From Terana coerulea (lineage: Eukaryota; Basidiomycota; Agaricomycetes; Polyporales; Phanerochaetaceae): 10,204 nucleotides of DNA. The position numbers and the translations under genes are program-made. The DNA is taken from assembly GCA_024811115.1 (NCBI GenBank), contig JAKOGH010000477.1, forward strand, positions 1-10,204. Reading direction: 5' to 3'. This document shows, one piece after another, positions 1-7,185 of the stretch. The stretch's first letter is position 1. Each line of letters opens with the position of its first letter. The notes under the pieces are model-generated. The model was not told the DNA's origin. It searched no databases and saw nothing but the letters and a program-made list of their open reading frames with translations.

Positions 1-771
1 GTCTGCAACAGTCGGCGTAATCTGGAAAGTATCAATCAGGCTGCGCCGACGTGATGTTTAGGAATCCACTCACGCTTGCACGAGGTAGCGTCAATACTAG
101 TAAACTCGCGGCTGCTCATAATTGGCTGAATCTGAGTGTCGATGTTGTACGTCTTTGTCATTTTGAATTAGTAGCCTTCCTGGGTGCATGGGCATGATCT
201 CATTCGCTATGCTAGCATAATTCGGTTAGCTATAATCTCCAGGAAGGTCGAGGACGAGGTGTACCAGATGGGCCGTTGGAGAGACCGAAGGCATCAGACA
301 CCACTCGGCGACCGAACATCGACGTTAGAGACAACAAAGAGCAGTCATCGACACTGCAAAATAGCGGACAAGGTAGGGTGTGCCATGGCAGGGCAACCGT
401 ATACCCGTTGTGCTTGCCGCCGAGCGATTTGGGTCTCGGCACTAGGAATGGAGGTCCCTGACTCAGAAGCTTATGGGATCGCTATGAGTATTCAACGGCA
501 GTGAGCGACAGTCCTGCGAAGCATGAATATTGAGGTGCAGGCTGACCAAGAAGACGACCGTCTGCACCGACGTTCCCAGACACATGTCGTAGGGTGGGAT
601 GATCAGACACGGGCTCTTGCGGACTCTCTTGCTACGTGAGGGCGCAGAAGCCTGCCGGAATGGGGCTCATTCGTAGGCATCTAGAAAGCCTTGTTTTGAT
701 GTGCATAGGCGGCAGGGACCGGGGGTTGGTTGTTGCTGCTCGCGGTCATGGGGGCGTTGTGAGCTGGCGCC

Positions 772-795
772 CCAGGGCAAGAACCAGGGCAAGAA
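772..795. repeat. Perfect 12-base tandem duplication
   Basis: CCAGGGCAAGAA occurs twice head to tail (772-783 and 784-795) with no mismatch. It looks like a recent small slippage duplication in non-genic sequence. No function is implied. Confidence 0.8.
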
Positions 796-2178
796 CCCAC
801 ATACAAGGCACCCAACAGATAACACTAATTCCCGCAAAGTCTCTCTTGCGGCAGAGCGAGAGTTCAACGTGCTCTTGCACAGCGAGTTGTAAAGGTCTAA
901 CGTGTCGACACGACGCGGGCGAGTGGTTGGTGGGAACCTGCCTTCCGCGGACTTGCCCCTAACGGTGACTATTGACCGAGTTTGAATTCAGCCTCCATCA
1001 TTTGTCGCAAGCTACTGATAACGCACCCGGTACGTGAGTCTGAGTCTCCATTTACGCGCACGACATGGCCAGAGTGGTCTTCACCTTCAAGCCGACAGTG
1101 GTCGGGAAGAACTAGATGCACTGGAGTTTCCTTCAAGGCGACTGAGCGGGACGAGAGAGATGGTCGTCATCAGTATGACATGGTGGCACGCGTCTCATCA
1201 TTCATGCATGGTGGTTATTCGCGACTACTTCATCTTGAAGATATTGCATACATCCATAGGTTCTATATAAAGCGAATTGCATCGAGGTTGTTAGTGCTAC
1301 TGGAAGAGTCTACAGCGCAGCTGACGTACCTGTCCCCCAAGCTTTAAAAGACTAACAGCTCGTGGCCTCAACTCTGTGCGGTTACCTTCCTAAATACTGT
1401 CAGAGTTCATCTGAGCAGTAAGATATCCTCCTTCCTTACCTCGCAGCTCAACTTTCTATGGGTCTCCGTGCTTGAATCTCGATGCGGAAGCCTGCAGGTT
1501 TTTGTCGCAAGTGTGGAAGCGTGCAGTCCTCGGATCATCGTGCGGCGGTGTGTGTTACGGGTCTGATGACAGCTGCAGTTCAAAACCGTCGCCGGATAGA
1601 GATATTGGTGGAGTATAATGCGGTAGCAGGGAGAAGTCGTCGTGCCATACGCAAATTCGACATGAGCATTGGGAACAAGGGAAGTAGCGCCCGGCTTAAT
1701 GAGTTGCTCTCGACCTCGATGACCGGTCGACCACTTCTACTCAGTTCTACTCCCTGTCTCAAGCCTACCGACAGATCCCCTAATACACGCATTGTCCTGT
1801 CAGATTTCGGTATTTTAGTGTTATTAAGGTACTGTTACTATGCTTACTGCACCCGGACACCACTTGTAGCGTATATAGGTCACTCACATACTTGTACCTA
1901 TCCTCACGCGTTTGCACCCTCTCGGGTGCTGCACACCATCATCTTTACCGTCCTCGACGTTATGCGCAGTGCCCGCGCCGTCCCCAAGACCTTATTTTGA
2001 TATGTCCGATTACACGTCTTGTCTGGCGACGATGCCTAGTACATATCGAATACATGCATGGCTCGTAGCCCACGACGCAGCTTGAACGGCAAGCCTTGAT
2101 TCAGACCAGTCCTGGAGTAGGAGTCACGTCCTCGAGTCCTCAGCCCCAGTACGAGCGCATGGTTCTTGGGCAGCATTG

Positions 2179-2196
2179 CTTGCAGGGAGCTGCAAG
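2179..2196. repeat. Short perfect inverted repeat
   Basis: CTTGCAG and CTGCAAG form 7-base arms around a four-base GGAG loop. It stands alone, without a neighbouring gene or promoter, so it may be chance. Confidence 0.5.
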
Positions 2197-2869
2197 TCAA
2201 TGAGCTCCTCTTGCTAGCTGAACGAGGCCCCGAGCTGCGGTGCTACAAGGACAGGCCCTTGTGGCAAGTTACGGTACGTCTTTACGTCTCTCATTTTCAA
2301 GTTGTTCAAGACTCAAGACTACTTTTCAGACTGAAGAGAAATACAGCGCAGCTCATTGAACGTGAAGAGCAACGCTATTGCGCTTATCTTCAAGGGCCAT
2401 TGACTCGGTCGAAGGTGTTCAGCGCAGGCCGTAATGCGCAAGTCGGCAGCACGCTACGACCACGACAGAGTTCATCGAAAGAGTGTAGAAGTGCAGCGCA
2501 TACAGCGGCGTACACTCCTACCGAGGCCTAGAGGAAGCTAGGATGGTTACTCACCTGTGGGTTGGTTGATACACACGTTAGTGGGTTGAGAGTTGTAAGA
2601 GTCTTGTTAGAGTATGGCGCAGAGGGCTGCCTTATATACAATACTGGGTGGCTGTACTATAAACAGACACAAATAGGTACCAGGACAATAGACAATAGGC
2701 ATCGTCATGGTGGAACCTGGTAGAACAATAGAGAAGATGTGAGCAGAGCGCTTACGGCGTCTATCTGACTCAACAAAGAGGTGGCGAAGTAAGCCTCCTT
2801 ATCTTTGCTTCAATACGGTGTAATTAACGCACGTAGAATTGACTTGCACGCAAGCAGCGTCTGCGTGCA

Positions 2870-3460
2870 TTGCTCTGTGGTCGTGGAAGAATTGGCCAGC
2901 CCATCAATGTCGGCCACAGCTGGGCAACAGCGCTCTTTAAGCCGCTGACGTCGCTGCCCATGGAACAGGTCAGTTTCAGAAAAGAACAGCGTATTTAGGC
3001 AGCGTTCTCTGACCAATGGTACAGAATTCACCTGCTCGTAGCCATTGACGTCTGGCTCAAGACTTCCGACACACCGGCAGCAAATGCATCGGTGCTCAAG
3101 CGGTTCGCACATTTCATCATGGAGGGCGCGGGACGAGCATACGATGTCTCGAAATGAAAGAGGTAAGTGAACGAGGCTGAATTCCACTCGTATCAGTGCT
3201 TACGAGAAGCCCAGTAGATGCTCGCAGTGAAACACACGTGAGTGTGTATTCCGTCTTATGGAGTTTTACTGAGCTTACTTCCGTACACACTTCTAGTGCT
3301 TCTATCCTCATATGTATCATCGGCGATATCGGACCTAGACAGCCTGGTACCGTCAGCGGCATACGTGGACCCACAACAGCGGAAGCAGAATATATGCACG
3401 CGACAACGGATCAACGCGCGAGGAAGTTCGTCTGGGCATATGCGGAGACGGAAAGGTTCA
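2870..3460 (+). mobile_element. Decayed Ty1/copia retrotransposon remnant
   Basis: Seen in order on the plus strand, in shifting frames: an ALW followed by a degraded R-RLG-PSM string near 2871-2915, resembling the LWHRRLGHPS of the GAG-pre-integrase domain; NGTEFT at 3015-3032 with a displaced GAC just before it, matching the integrase SDNGTEF site; WLKTS, TPAAN and IMEGA blocks at about 3050-3130, typical of the integrase core; DLDS...AYV at 3332-3366 and PTTAEAEYM at 3370-3396, typical of copia RNase H; then a W about where RNase H has one. The order integrase then RNase H fits copia, but the roughly 200 bases between them are far too short to hold a reverse transcriptase, so an internal deletion is inferred. 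Frameshifts and stops show it is dead. A TATATA-bearing stretch at about 2556-2700 could be a relic of the 5' LTR, but no matching downstream copy was found. Confidence 0.55.
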
Positions 3461-3469
3461 CCGGTGACT

Positions 3470-3828
3470 GTGTTCCCCTCATAGCGCGAGCAGAGGTGCG
3501 TGTCCTTCCTGCACTCAGTGTCACTAAATCGGCTCACGTCATACACTGCGTTGTAGTATTCACCATTCATTAATGTCCGAGACTGGGGATATTAGTGTAA
3601 CGGATAGCACGTCAAACATGTACAGTAATCTGGCCGACTACGATACAAAGGCAACCTGCGAACTCGATCACGGCCAGCGCGACTTGTGGGACGTCGTGCA
3701 TACAGCGTGAAACTTCAAGAGTCATGGATGCGACATCGCAAAGCGGAGGCTGGTGATGCAAGTCAGCAAGAGATTGAGAAGAAACCAAGTGAAGCGCACC
3801 TGCGGTACTTCGCCAGGAGCTGAAGGCA
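3470..3828. other. Interval with no identified gene
   Basis: This stretch lies between the copia remnant and the 3' end of RNA gene D. The open frame ending near 3573 only continues the decayed RNase H stretch. I see no splice-site chain, tRNA or repeat. The 3' exon of gene D, on the minus strand, should begin at 3828 and run leftwards into this interval; its end cannot be seen. Confidence 0.4.
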
Positions 3829-3993
3829 CTACACGGGCGTTAGCAGTGGACCAACGAAAGAATGAGATTTAGGTGCTGGTTGGTTTCGCTCCCAGTCGGC
3901 GGGAAGACTACGGGAGTTACTCGTCCCGAGGGCCGCGAAGAGGCCGCACCAGGACGGACGTCTCCTCGACGCCCACCCTTCCTCGGGACTTAC
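3829..3993 (-). other. 165-base intron hosting the RNA element in gene D
   Basis: The donor is CAG|GTAAGT, the branch-like site TGCTAAC lies about 12 bases before the TGTAG acceptor, and the total is 165 bases. The homologous intron in gene A is 164 bases. Other introns in this window are 48-60 bases, so these two are about 100 bases longer, the extra being the structured element. The assignment is from sequence alone. Confidence 0.65.
3879..3989 (-). ncRNA. Three-way-junction RNA element, copy D
   Basis: Read on the minus strand. P1 is GTCCCGAG (3989-3982) with CTCGGGAC (3930-3923). P2 has 11 pairs, 3978-3968 with 3962-3952, loop GAGGA. The joint TGGTGC follows, then P3 GGCC/GGCC (3945-3942 with 3934-3931) around TCTTCGC. 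P3 is directly followed by the closing P1 strand, then linker GAGTAA. P4 is CTCCC-gt-AGTC with GACT-GGGAG (3916-3906 with 3897-3889), then C and GAAACCAAC (3887-3879). Copies A and C have the same plan with different but pairing bases. In D and A the whole element lies inside an intron, with P1 starting at intron base 5. I know no family with this layout. Confidence 0.75.
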
Positions 3994-4225
3994 CTGATTG
4001 CTGAGCTCTTGCGCCCTCTTGCGGAACCACCAGTGCTAGGATCGCATGCTGAGTCTTGCGTCTCTCGTCGTGTACGTCGCGGTTGAGGCGGAATCGTAAG
4101 TCTTCTTGTCTTCCGATCTTCTGTGGTGGTCATCCGGCACTGGTCGTGGCTGTAGCATTGACTGTCGGCTGTGAACAGAGGAATCAGAGCGTACACCCTG
4201 ACCGCGCACCTTGCCCTTGCGTGGG

Positions 4226-4263
4226 CCTGCCTGAGAGAAGGGGTGCCACTCCTCGCAGGCAGG
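4226..4263 (-). ncRNA. Long hairpin in gene D exon
   Basis: CCTGCCTG and CAGGCAGG form eight pairs. Inside, AGGGGT (4239-4244) and ACTCCT (4248-4253) form six more around a GCC loop. An outer CGTGGG/CCCACG (4220-4225 with 4282-4287) can extend it. Since gene D is read from the minus strand, the complement forms the equivalent hairpin. It supports an RNA-level role for this exon. Confidence 0.6.
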
Positions 4264-4342
4264 CACCGACACATCCGCCAGCCCACGTGTATCACTGTAT
4301 GAAGGGCGACTGAGGCTGCCGCGTCGGAAGCCGGTGTCGGTG
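4264..4342. repeat. Nine-base perfect inverted repeat in gene D exon
   Basis: CACCGACAC (4264-4272) and GTGTCGGTG (4334-4342) are exact complements 61 bases apart, next to the hairpin at 4226-4263. The lower strand of that hairpin is adjacent, so the two could be alternative or stacked helices of one fold. Confidence 0.55.
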
Positions 4343-4514
4343 GTCTTCACCTGCGGGAGTCTTGCTGCTCAGTGTCCCGCAGACAGCCTCCAGCGATCTG
4401 GACGGTGGCGGTGCGCAGATGAGGGAGGCTAGTCAAGAGGAATAACGAAGAGAAAGCAAAGAGTGGGGGCATTTATACGGTCGGATGCTCCTGGCTGACG
4501 GTGGACGTGACCTT

Positions 4515-4531
4515 GTTTATTCTGAATAAAC
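4515..4531. promoter_or_regulatory. 17-base palindrome, upstream of gene A
   Basis: GTTTATTC-T-GAATAAAC is a perfect 8-1-8 palindrome midway between the D and A TATA boxes. The promoter of gene B holds the related GTTTATTCGCGATAAAC. It is a likely site for a dimeric regulator; which one is unknown. Confidence 0.6.
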
Positions 4532-4619
4532 GAAACTGTGCCCGCCGCCAGCCTCACGTGGCGCCCGTCAGCCTCACACTTCACTGTGACATAGGTCAGT
4601 GACAACCAGCCTCCAGCAG

Positions 4620-4626
4620 TATAAAT
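4620..4626 (+). promoter_or_regulatory. TATA box of gene A
   Basis: TATAAAT within AGTATAAATACC. GTGAC ends 16 bases upstream and CAGCCTCCAG (4607-4616) lies between them. The same grouping is found before gene B. Confidence 0.7.
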
Positions 4627-4994
4627 ACCACCCCATTCACCCTCCAGATTCTCAACACCTCTTGACTAGCCTCCCTCATCTACTGGTCTCTTGCCTCATT
4701 CCCATCTGCCCGACACGCCCACATCCCTCCCCCATACCCGATACCCGACATTCGCCCGCACCTACCAACCCTCGAGTACGCCCGCAGCCCCAGTGGTGCC
4801 CGTAGAGGGAGACCCCGATGACAGATTCCGCGTTGGAGGGCCACGCGAGGCCTATAGCAAGAGGCGAAGACTCTCCTCAATCGGAAGCTCGAGGGCGGAC
4901 AGGGTGCTTAGGTACGTGCACTTCCTTTATCCGACATCGTCGCTGCTGGGCCCTCCGGCGACTCCGCAAGAGAGCATAAGAGCTCGTCAACCAG

Positions 4995-5158
4995 GTATGT
5001 CCCGAGGGAGGGCGAACATGGTCGTGATGTTCGTCCTGGTGCCGGCCTTTACGTGGCCCTCGGGATGAGTACTTCCCGGGTCTTTCGCCTGACTCGGGAA
5101 GGAAACAAACACGCACCGAATTTTTCTATCCTCATTATTTTACGAAGCTAACCTGCAG
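4995..5158 (+). other. 164-base intron hosting the RNA element in gene A
   Basis: CCAG|GTATGT at the start, GAAGCTAACCTGCAG at the end. The length is within one base of the gene D intron although the interior differs at many positions, so length and fold appear constrained. P1 begins at intron base 5, so pairing would tie up bases right next to the 5' splice site. Confidence 0.65.
4999..5109 (+). ncRNA. Three-way-junction RNA element, copy A
   Basis: P1: GTCCCGAG (4999-5006) with CTCGGGAT (5059-5066). Joint GGA. P2: GGGCGAACAT (5010-5019) with ATGTTCGTCC (5027-5036), ten pairs with one G-U. Joint TGGTGCC. P3: GGCC (5044-5047) with GGCC (5055-5058) around TTTACGT. Linker GAGTAC. P4: TTCCCGGGTC (5073-5082) with GACTCGGGAA (5091-5100), ten pairs with one G-U. 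Then GGAAACAAAC. The order, joint lengths and unpaired bases match copies D and C, while the helices differ in sequence and still pair. Confidence 0.8.
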
Positions 5159-5199
5159 CCTGCTACGTCTACGGTCTCTTGACTCCTGGACTCCTGAGT

Positions 5200-5745
5200 A
5201 CCAGCTCATGCGGTGTACTGTGTTGGGCTCCATCCTTCCGTCATCTGTACACTGTACCTTGTAGTGCCGTTTGAAATTCTACGATAACTTCCGTCGTATG
5301 ATGAATTAATGTATGTGGTCGATGAAGCTCACAGGCAGTAAGGTTAAGCTCGGCTATATCTCGGTCCCAGTGAACATGAGCACAATATTACCGCCCAAGC
5401 ACCGAGCCCAAACAGCCGCCTTTTGGTGTTCATCTGCGAGTGAGAATGGTAGAAGCCAGTTTCGACGTATATTCAGACATCAAGAAACGGGTTGCCACAA
5501 ACGGGGCTGCAGAGCCTGCGGACGACTGAAAGGAGAGAACATGGATGAGGACAAAGAGATCTCGCTGGCAGCTTTGTGGCGTACGGCAACCTCCGTCAAG
5601 CGCTCCAGTTCAATCTCCGCCGTAGACGCAACACCCCTCCCGTTCATTTACGTGGGCGGGCTATAGCGCAGTCTGGTATAGATAAGCTCTAATAGTGTTG
5701 CAGCTATGAAATGGTTGAATAAGTGCTAAAAGGCCTGCGGGAAAA
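5200..5745. other. Interval with no identified gene
   Basis: The longest open frame is 5313-5666 on the plus strand (117 codons, ATG start). It has no recognisable domain, no flanking promoter of the type seen for genes A-C and no obvious splice partners. Nothing else is supported here. Confidence 0.4.
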
Positions 5746-5750
5746 GCATG

Positions 5751-5914
5751 GGATCCTGGCCAGCCTCCAGGATCCTCGGCGCTCGCGGCATCTGGGTCCG
5801 AGCCTATTGCCATATGCGGTAGATTGATTGTACTTGTTTGTCCGGCTCGTTTATTCGCGATAAACAAAGCTGGCGCGTCTTTCGCGTGACCTGCCAGCCT
5901 CCAGGCGTATAAAT
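5751..5914 (+). promoter_or_regulatory. Promoter of RNA gene B
   Basis: From left to right: a perfect inverted repeat GGATCCTGG/CCAGGATCC (5751-5759 with 5767-5775) that overlaps a CAGCCTCCAG word (5761-5770); the palindrome-like GTTTATTCGCGATAAAC (5849-5865); GTGAC (5886-5890); CAGCCTCCAG again (5895-5904); and TATAAAT (5908-5914) within GTATAAATACCC. From GTGAC to beyond TATA it is closely similar to the promoter of gene A, and the pyrimidine-rich leader that follows is similar too. Confidence 0.65.
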
Positions 5915-6149
5915 ACCCGGGCTCCCTCACCTTCAGGCTTCACAACTCCTCCTCTCACCTCCTCCATCATCGCCAGCGGTCTCTCAAGAAAGGGGCTCGC
6001 TTGGAGCTTGAGGTCCCTGCCACTCCAGGGTAGTCCGAAGGACAGCTTGGACGTCGTCAAAAACTTTGTAAGTCTTTCCGCTGTTGCGAGGACGGCGGCT
6101 GACTTCTACACACAGAATCATGCATGTACCACAAGGTCATCCGATGGAA

Positions 6150-6824
6150 CTTCGACTAGTTGATCTAGCCTGGAGAGGACCGCTCGTTTGTCCCCAAGGA
6201 CAGTGGAAAGGTCACTCGGGAAAGGCCTGGGTGTAAGCGGAGCTCGTACAGAATCTCCACCGGAGCGGCGAGCCGTATGGCGTCTCGGCCTCAACCAAAT
6301 AGTAAGTCAGTATAGCTCTACTTTGCGGCTCATGATTACTAACCTCGACTGTAGGCAATATGACCCCCGTGCGCATCAGAAACGGCGGCCAGGAGCTTCA
6401 GCTAGTCAATCTGGTTTGAAGAGGACCGCTCATCCGTCCCCAAGGACAGCGGAAAGGTCATCTGGGAAAGGCCTGGGTGTAAGCGGAACTCGTACAGACC
6501 CTCCCCTGGAGCGGCGAGTCGGATAGCGTTTCAGCATCACCCAAATAGTAAGCCTGTATAGATTTTCTTCGTGGTCAATGATTACTAACCTTGGCTGCAG
6601 ATTATAGGACCTCAGTGCGCATTAGAAGCCACGGCTAGGAGCTTCGGCTAGTTGATCTAGCTTGAAGAGGGCCGCTCGTTCGTCTCAGAGTTCGCCAATC
6701 GTCCAGTAAGTTATTAAAGCCTCGCTCATGATTCACGAGTGCTCACTGTCGTGTAGGACGCAGCCTCGTGCGCATGTGCTTCAAGCCAAGGATAGGAACT
6801 TCAGCTAGTTGACCCAGTATGAAA
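6150..6824 (+). ncRNA. Recurrent bulged hairpin in gene B exons
   Basis: Exon 4 (6642-6667) reads CTTCGGCTAG-TTGAT-CTAGC-T-TGAAG: ten pairs around a single bulged T. Exon 3 (6396-6421) changes the 3' arm to CTGGT-T-TGAAG and stays paired through G-U wobbles. Exon 2 (6150-6175) and exon 5 (6799-6824) keep most pairs with one or two mismatches. The loop is TTGAT, TCAAT or TTGAC. Maintenance of pairing in diverged copies points to selection at the RNA level. Confidence 0.65.
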
Positions 6825-6851
6825 CGGATCCGTTCGTACGTCCTCTCGGAC
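6189..6851 (+). ncRNA. GUCC...GGAC hairpins and covarying stem in gene B exons
   Basis: A four-pair GTCC/GGAC stem recurs with different loops: CCAA in exon 2 (6189-6202, five pairs with the outer T-A) and exon 3 (6436-6447), TCTC in exon 5 (6840-6851). Farther on, GCTCG/CGAGC in exon 2 (6242-6246 with 6269-6273) becomes ACTCG/CGAGT in exon 3 (6488-6492 with 6515-6519), a true compensatory change, with an inner CTCC/GGAG stem in both. Confidence 0.65.
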
Positions 6852-7185
6852 CGCGGGAAGAACACCGAGGGACGGTGCAAGGGAACTCGTGCGTAGGTTT
6901 CCCGAGAGCGGCGTGTCGTACTGTGGCTTTTCAACTACAACGCGGTAAGTTTTGATACTGCCTTGAATAGCTCGGTGCTAATCTCGAGTGCGCTCAGATT
7001 ATGTTCCGGCTTACACTCTCTGAGCCGTTCGGTCACTCATCTCCTTCCGTATACCAACTAATGGCCTTCTAGATTGTCTGTAGACTAAGCTGTACCGGTC
7101 TCTTTCGCATCGTCGTCAAGCCGGGGGTCTCGCTACTTTCACCCACTCTAGAACTTGAAGGTAATTTCTCCAGAGTTTCACTGTA

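Larger units (their letters stand above)
1..2555. other. Region without a supportable gene
   Basis: Several open frames occur, the longest an ATG-started 172-codon frame at 1482-2000 on the plus strand. None shows a domain I recognise, a coherent exon chain or consistent splice sites. The 1482 frame has a C-x2-C-x7-H-x4-C arrangement near residues 8-24 that loosely recalls a retroviral-type zinc knuckle, but the spacing is wrong for the usual C-x2-C-x4-H-x4-C. It could be very decayed gag; I do not claim it. A TATA-like CTATATAAAGC sits near 1262-1272 with no other promoter feature. This is best read as old intergenic or repeat-derived sequence. Confidence 0.4.
3700..4447 (-). ncRNA. Structured spliced RNA gene D (minus strand)
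   Basis: Inferred transcript from a TATA box at 4477-4471, starting near 4447. The leader contains a 24-base sequence (4440-4417) identical to one at the same distance from the TATA box of gene A. The exon holds strong inverted repeats (4226-4263 and 4264-4342). It ends in AATCAG at 3994, followed by donor GTAAGT (3993-3988) and a 165-base intron closing with CTGCTAAC then TGTAG (acceptor ends at 3829). The exon end and intron are clearly homologous to gene A. The left boundary is a guess. An open frame of 104 codons from a GTG at 4350 covers part of the exon, but no ATG start, domain or conserved frame with gene A is visible, so I read it as non-coding. A short coding role cannot be excluded. 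Confidence 0.55.
4417..4681. promoter_or_regulatory. Divergent promoter of RNA genes D and A
   Basis: Two TATA boxes point away from each other: TATAAAT on the minus strand (4477-4471) and TATAAAT on the plus strand (4620-4626). A 24-base sequence beginning CCTCTTGACTAG lies 37-38 bases beyond each box, exactly identical in the two arms (4440-4417 minus, 4658-4681 plus), and probably marks the start region. Between the boxes are the palindrome GTTTATTCTGAATAAAC (4515-4531), a CACGTG box (4555-4560), an inverted TCACTG/CAGTGA pair (4581-4602), three CAGCCTC motifs and GTGAC at 4599-4603. The arrangement suggests joint control of both RNAs. Confidence 0.65.
4650..5200 (+). ncRNA. Structured spliced RNA gene A
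   Basis: Predicted to start about 30 bases after the TATA box, with a pyrimidine-rich leader like that of gene B. A possible first intron begins at GTACGT after CTTAG (about 4911) and may end near CCGCAAG. An exon ending AAGAGCTCGTCAACCAG (to 4994) precedes a 164-base intron, 4995-5158, with donor GTATGT, branch-like GCTAAC and acceptor CTGCAG. This exon end and intron match gene D closely, giving two diverged copies of one gene in head-to-head orientation. The frame at about 4790-4915 is open and rich in charged residues (for example SKRRRLSSIGSSR), but has no upstream ATG in frame and no counterpart in D, so coding is doubtful. The 3' end is not visible. Confidence 0.55.
6116..6944 (+). repeat. 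Four tandem exon-plus-intron units
   Basis: The duplication unit is an exon of about 190 bases with its following intron, so splice sites were copied along with the exon. Starts at 6116, 6355, 6601 and 6757. Units 2 and 3 are the most alike, for example GGGAAAGGCCTGGGTGTAAG in both. Unit 4 is shortened to 105 exon bases and unit 5 is the most diverged, so the array is not a recent expansion. Confidence 0.8.
5940..7100 (+). ncRNA. Multi-exon RNA gene B built of repeated exons
   Basis: Exon 1 runs from about 5940 to 6067. Introns: 6068-6115 (48 bases), 6302-6354 (53), 6548-6600 (53), 6706-6756 (51) and 6945-6997 (53). All start GTAAG and end AG; introns 2 and 3 carry a perfect TACTAAC branch site. 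Exons 2 to 5 (6116-6301, 6355-6547, 6601-6705, 6757-6944) are diverged copies of one unit, exon 4 lacking its second half. Stops occur in every frame of the unit, for example TAG and TGA in the CTAGTTGATCTAG segment, and the 112-codon frame at 6188-6526 simply reads through intron 2. I therefore call it non-coding. Each exon can form the same hairpins (listed separately). A further intron ending CTTCTAG near 7072 is possible; the 3' end is unknown and approaches the stop of the oppositely oriented membrane-protein gene. Confidence 0.65.

Noticed and set aside
3196..3573. Overlapping frames on both strands at 3196-3573
   Set aside because: Only the part matching copia RNase H motifs is meaningful; the rest is chance openness in decayed sequence.
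3990..4350. Overlapping minus-strand frames of 101 and 104 codons
   Set aside because: They shadow the hairpin-rich exon of gene D, one with a GTG start, and have no similarity in frame to gene A.
4999..5158. H/ACA or C/D snoRNA in the A and D introns
   Set aside because: Two-hairpin layout and intron location suggested H/ACA, but P4 is too short for a guide pocket, no H box is present between the hairpins and copy D lacks an ACA. No C (RUGAUGA) and D (CUGA) box pair is present.
5313..5666. 117-codon ATG-started frame
   Set aside because: No domain, splice partner, promoter or codon pattern supports it.
6188..6526. 112-codon open frame in gene B
   Set aside because: It starts at TTG, reads through a clear intron with TACTAAC branch site (6302-6354), and the same frame carries stops in the neighbouring exon copies.
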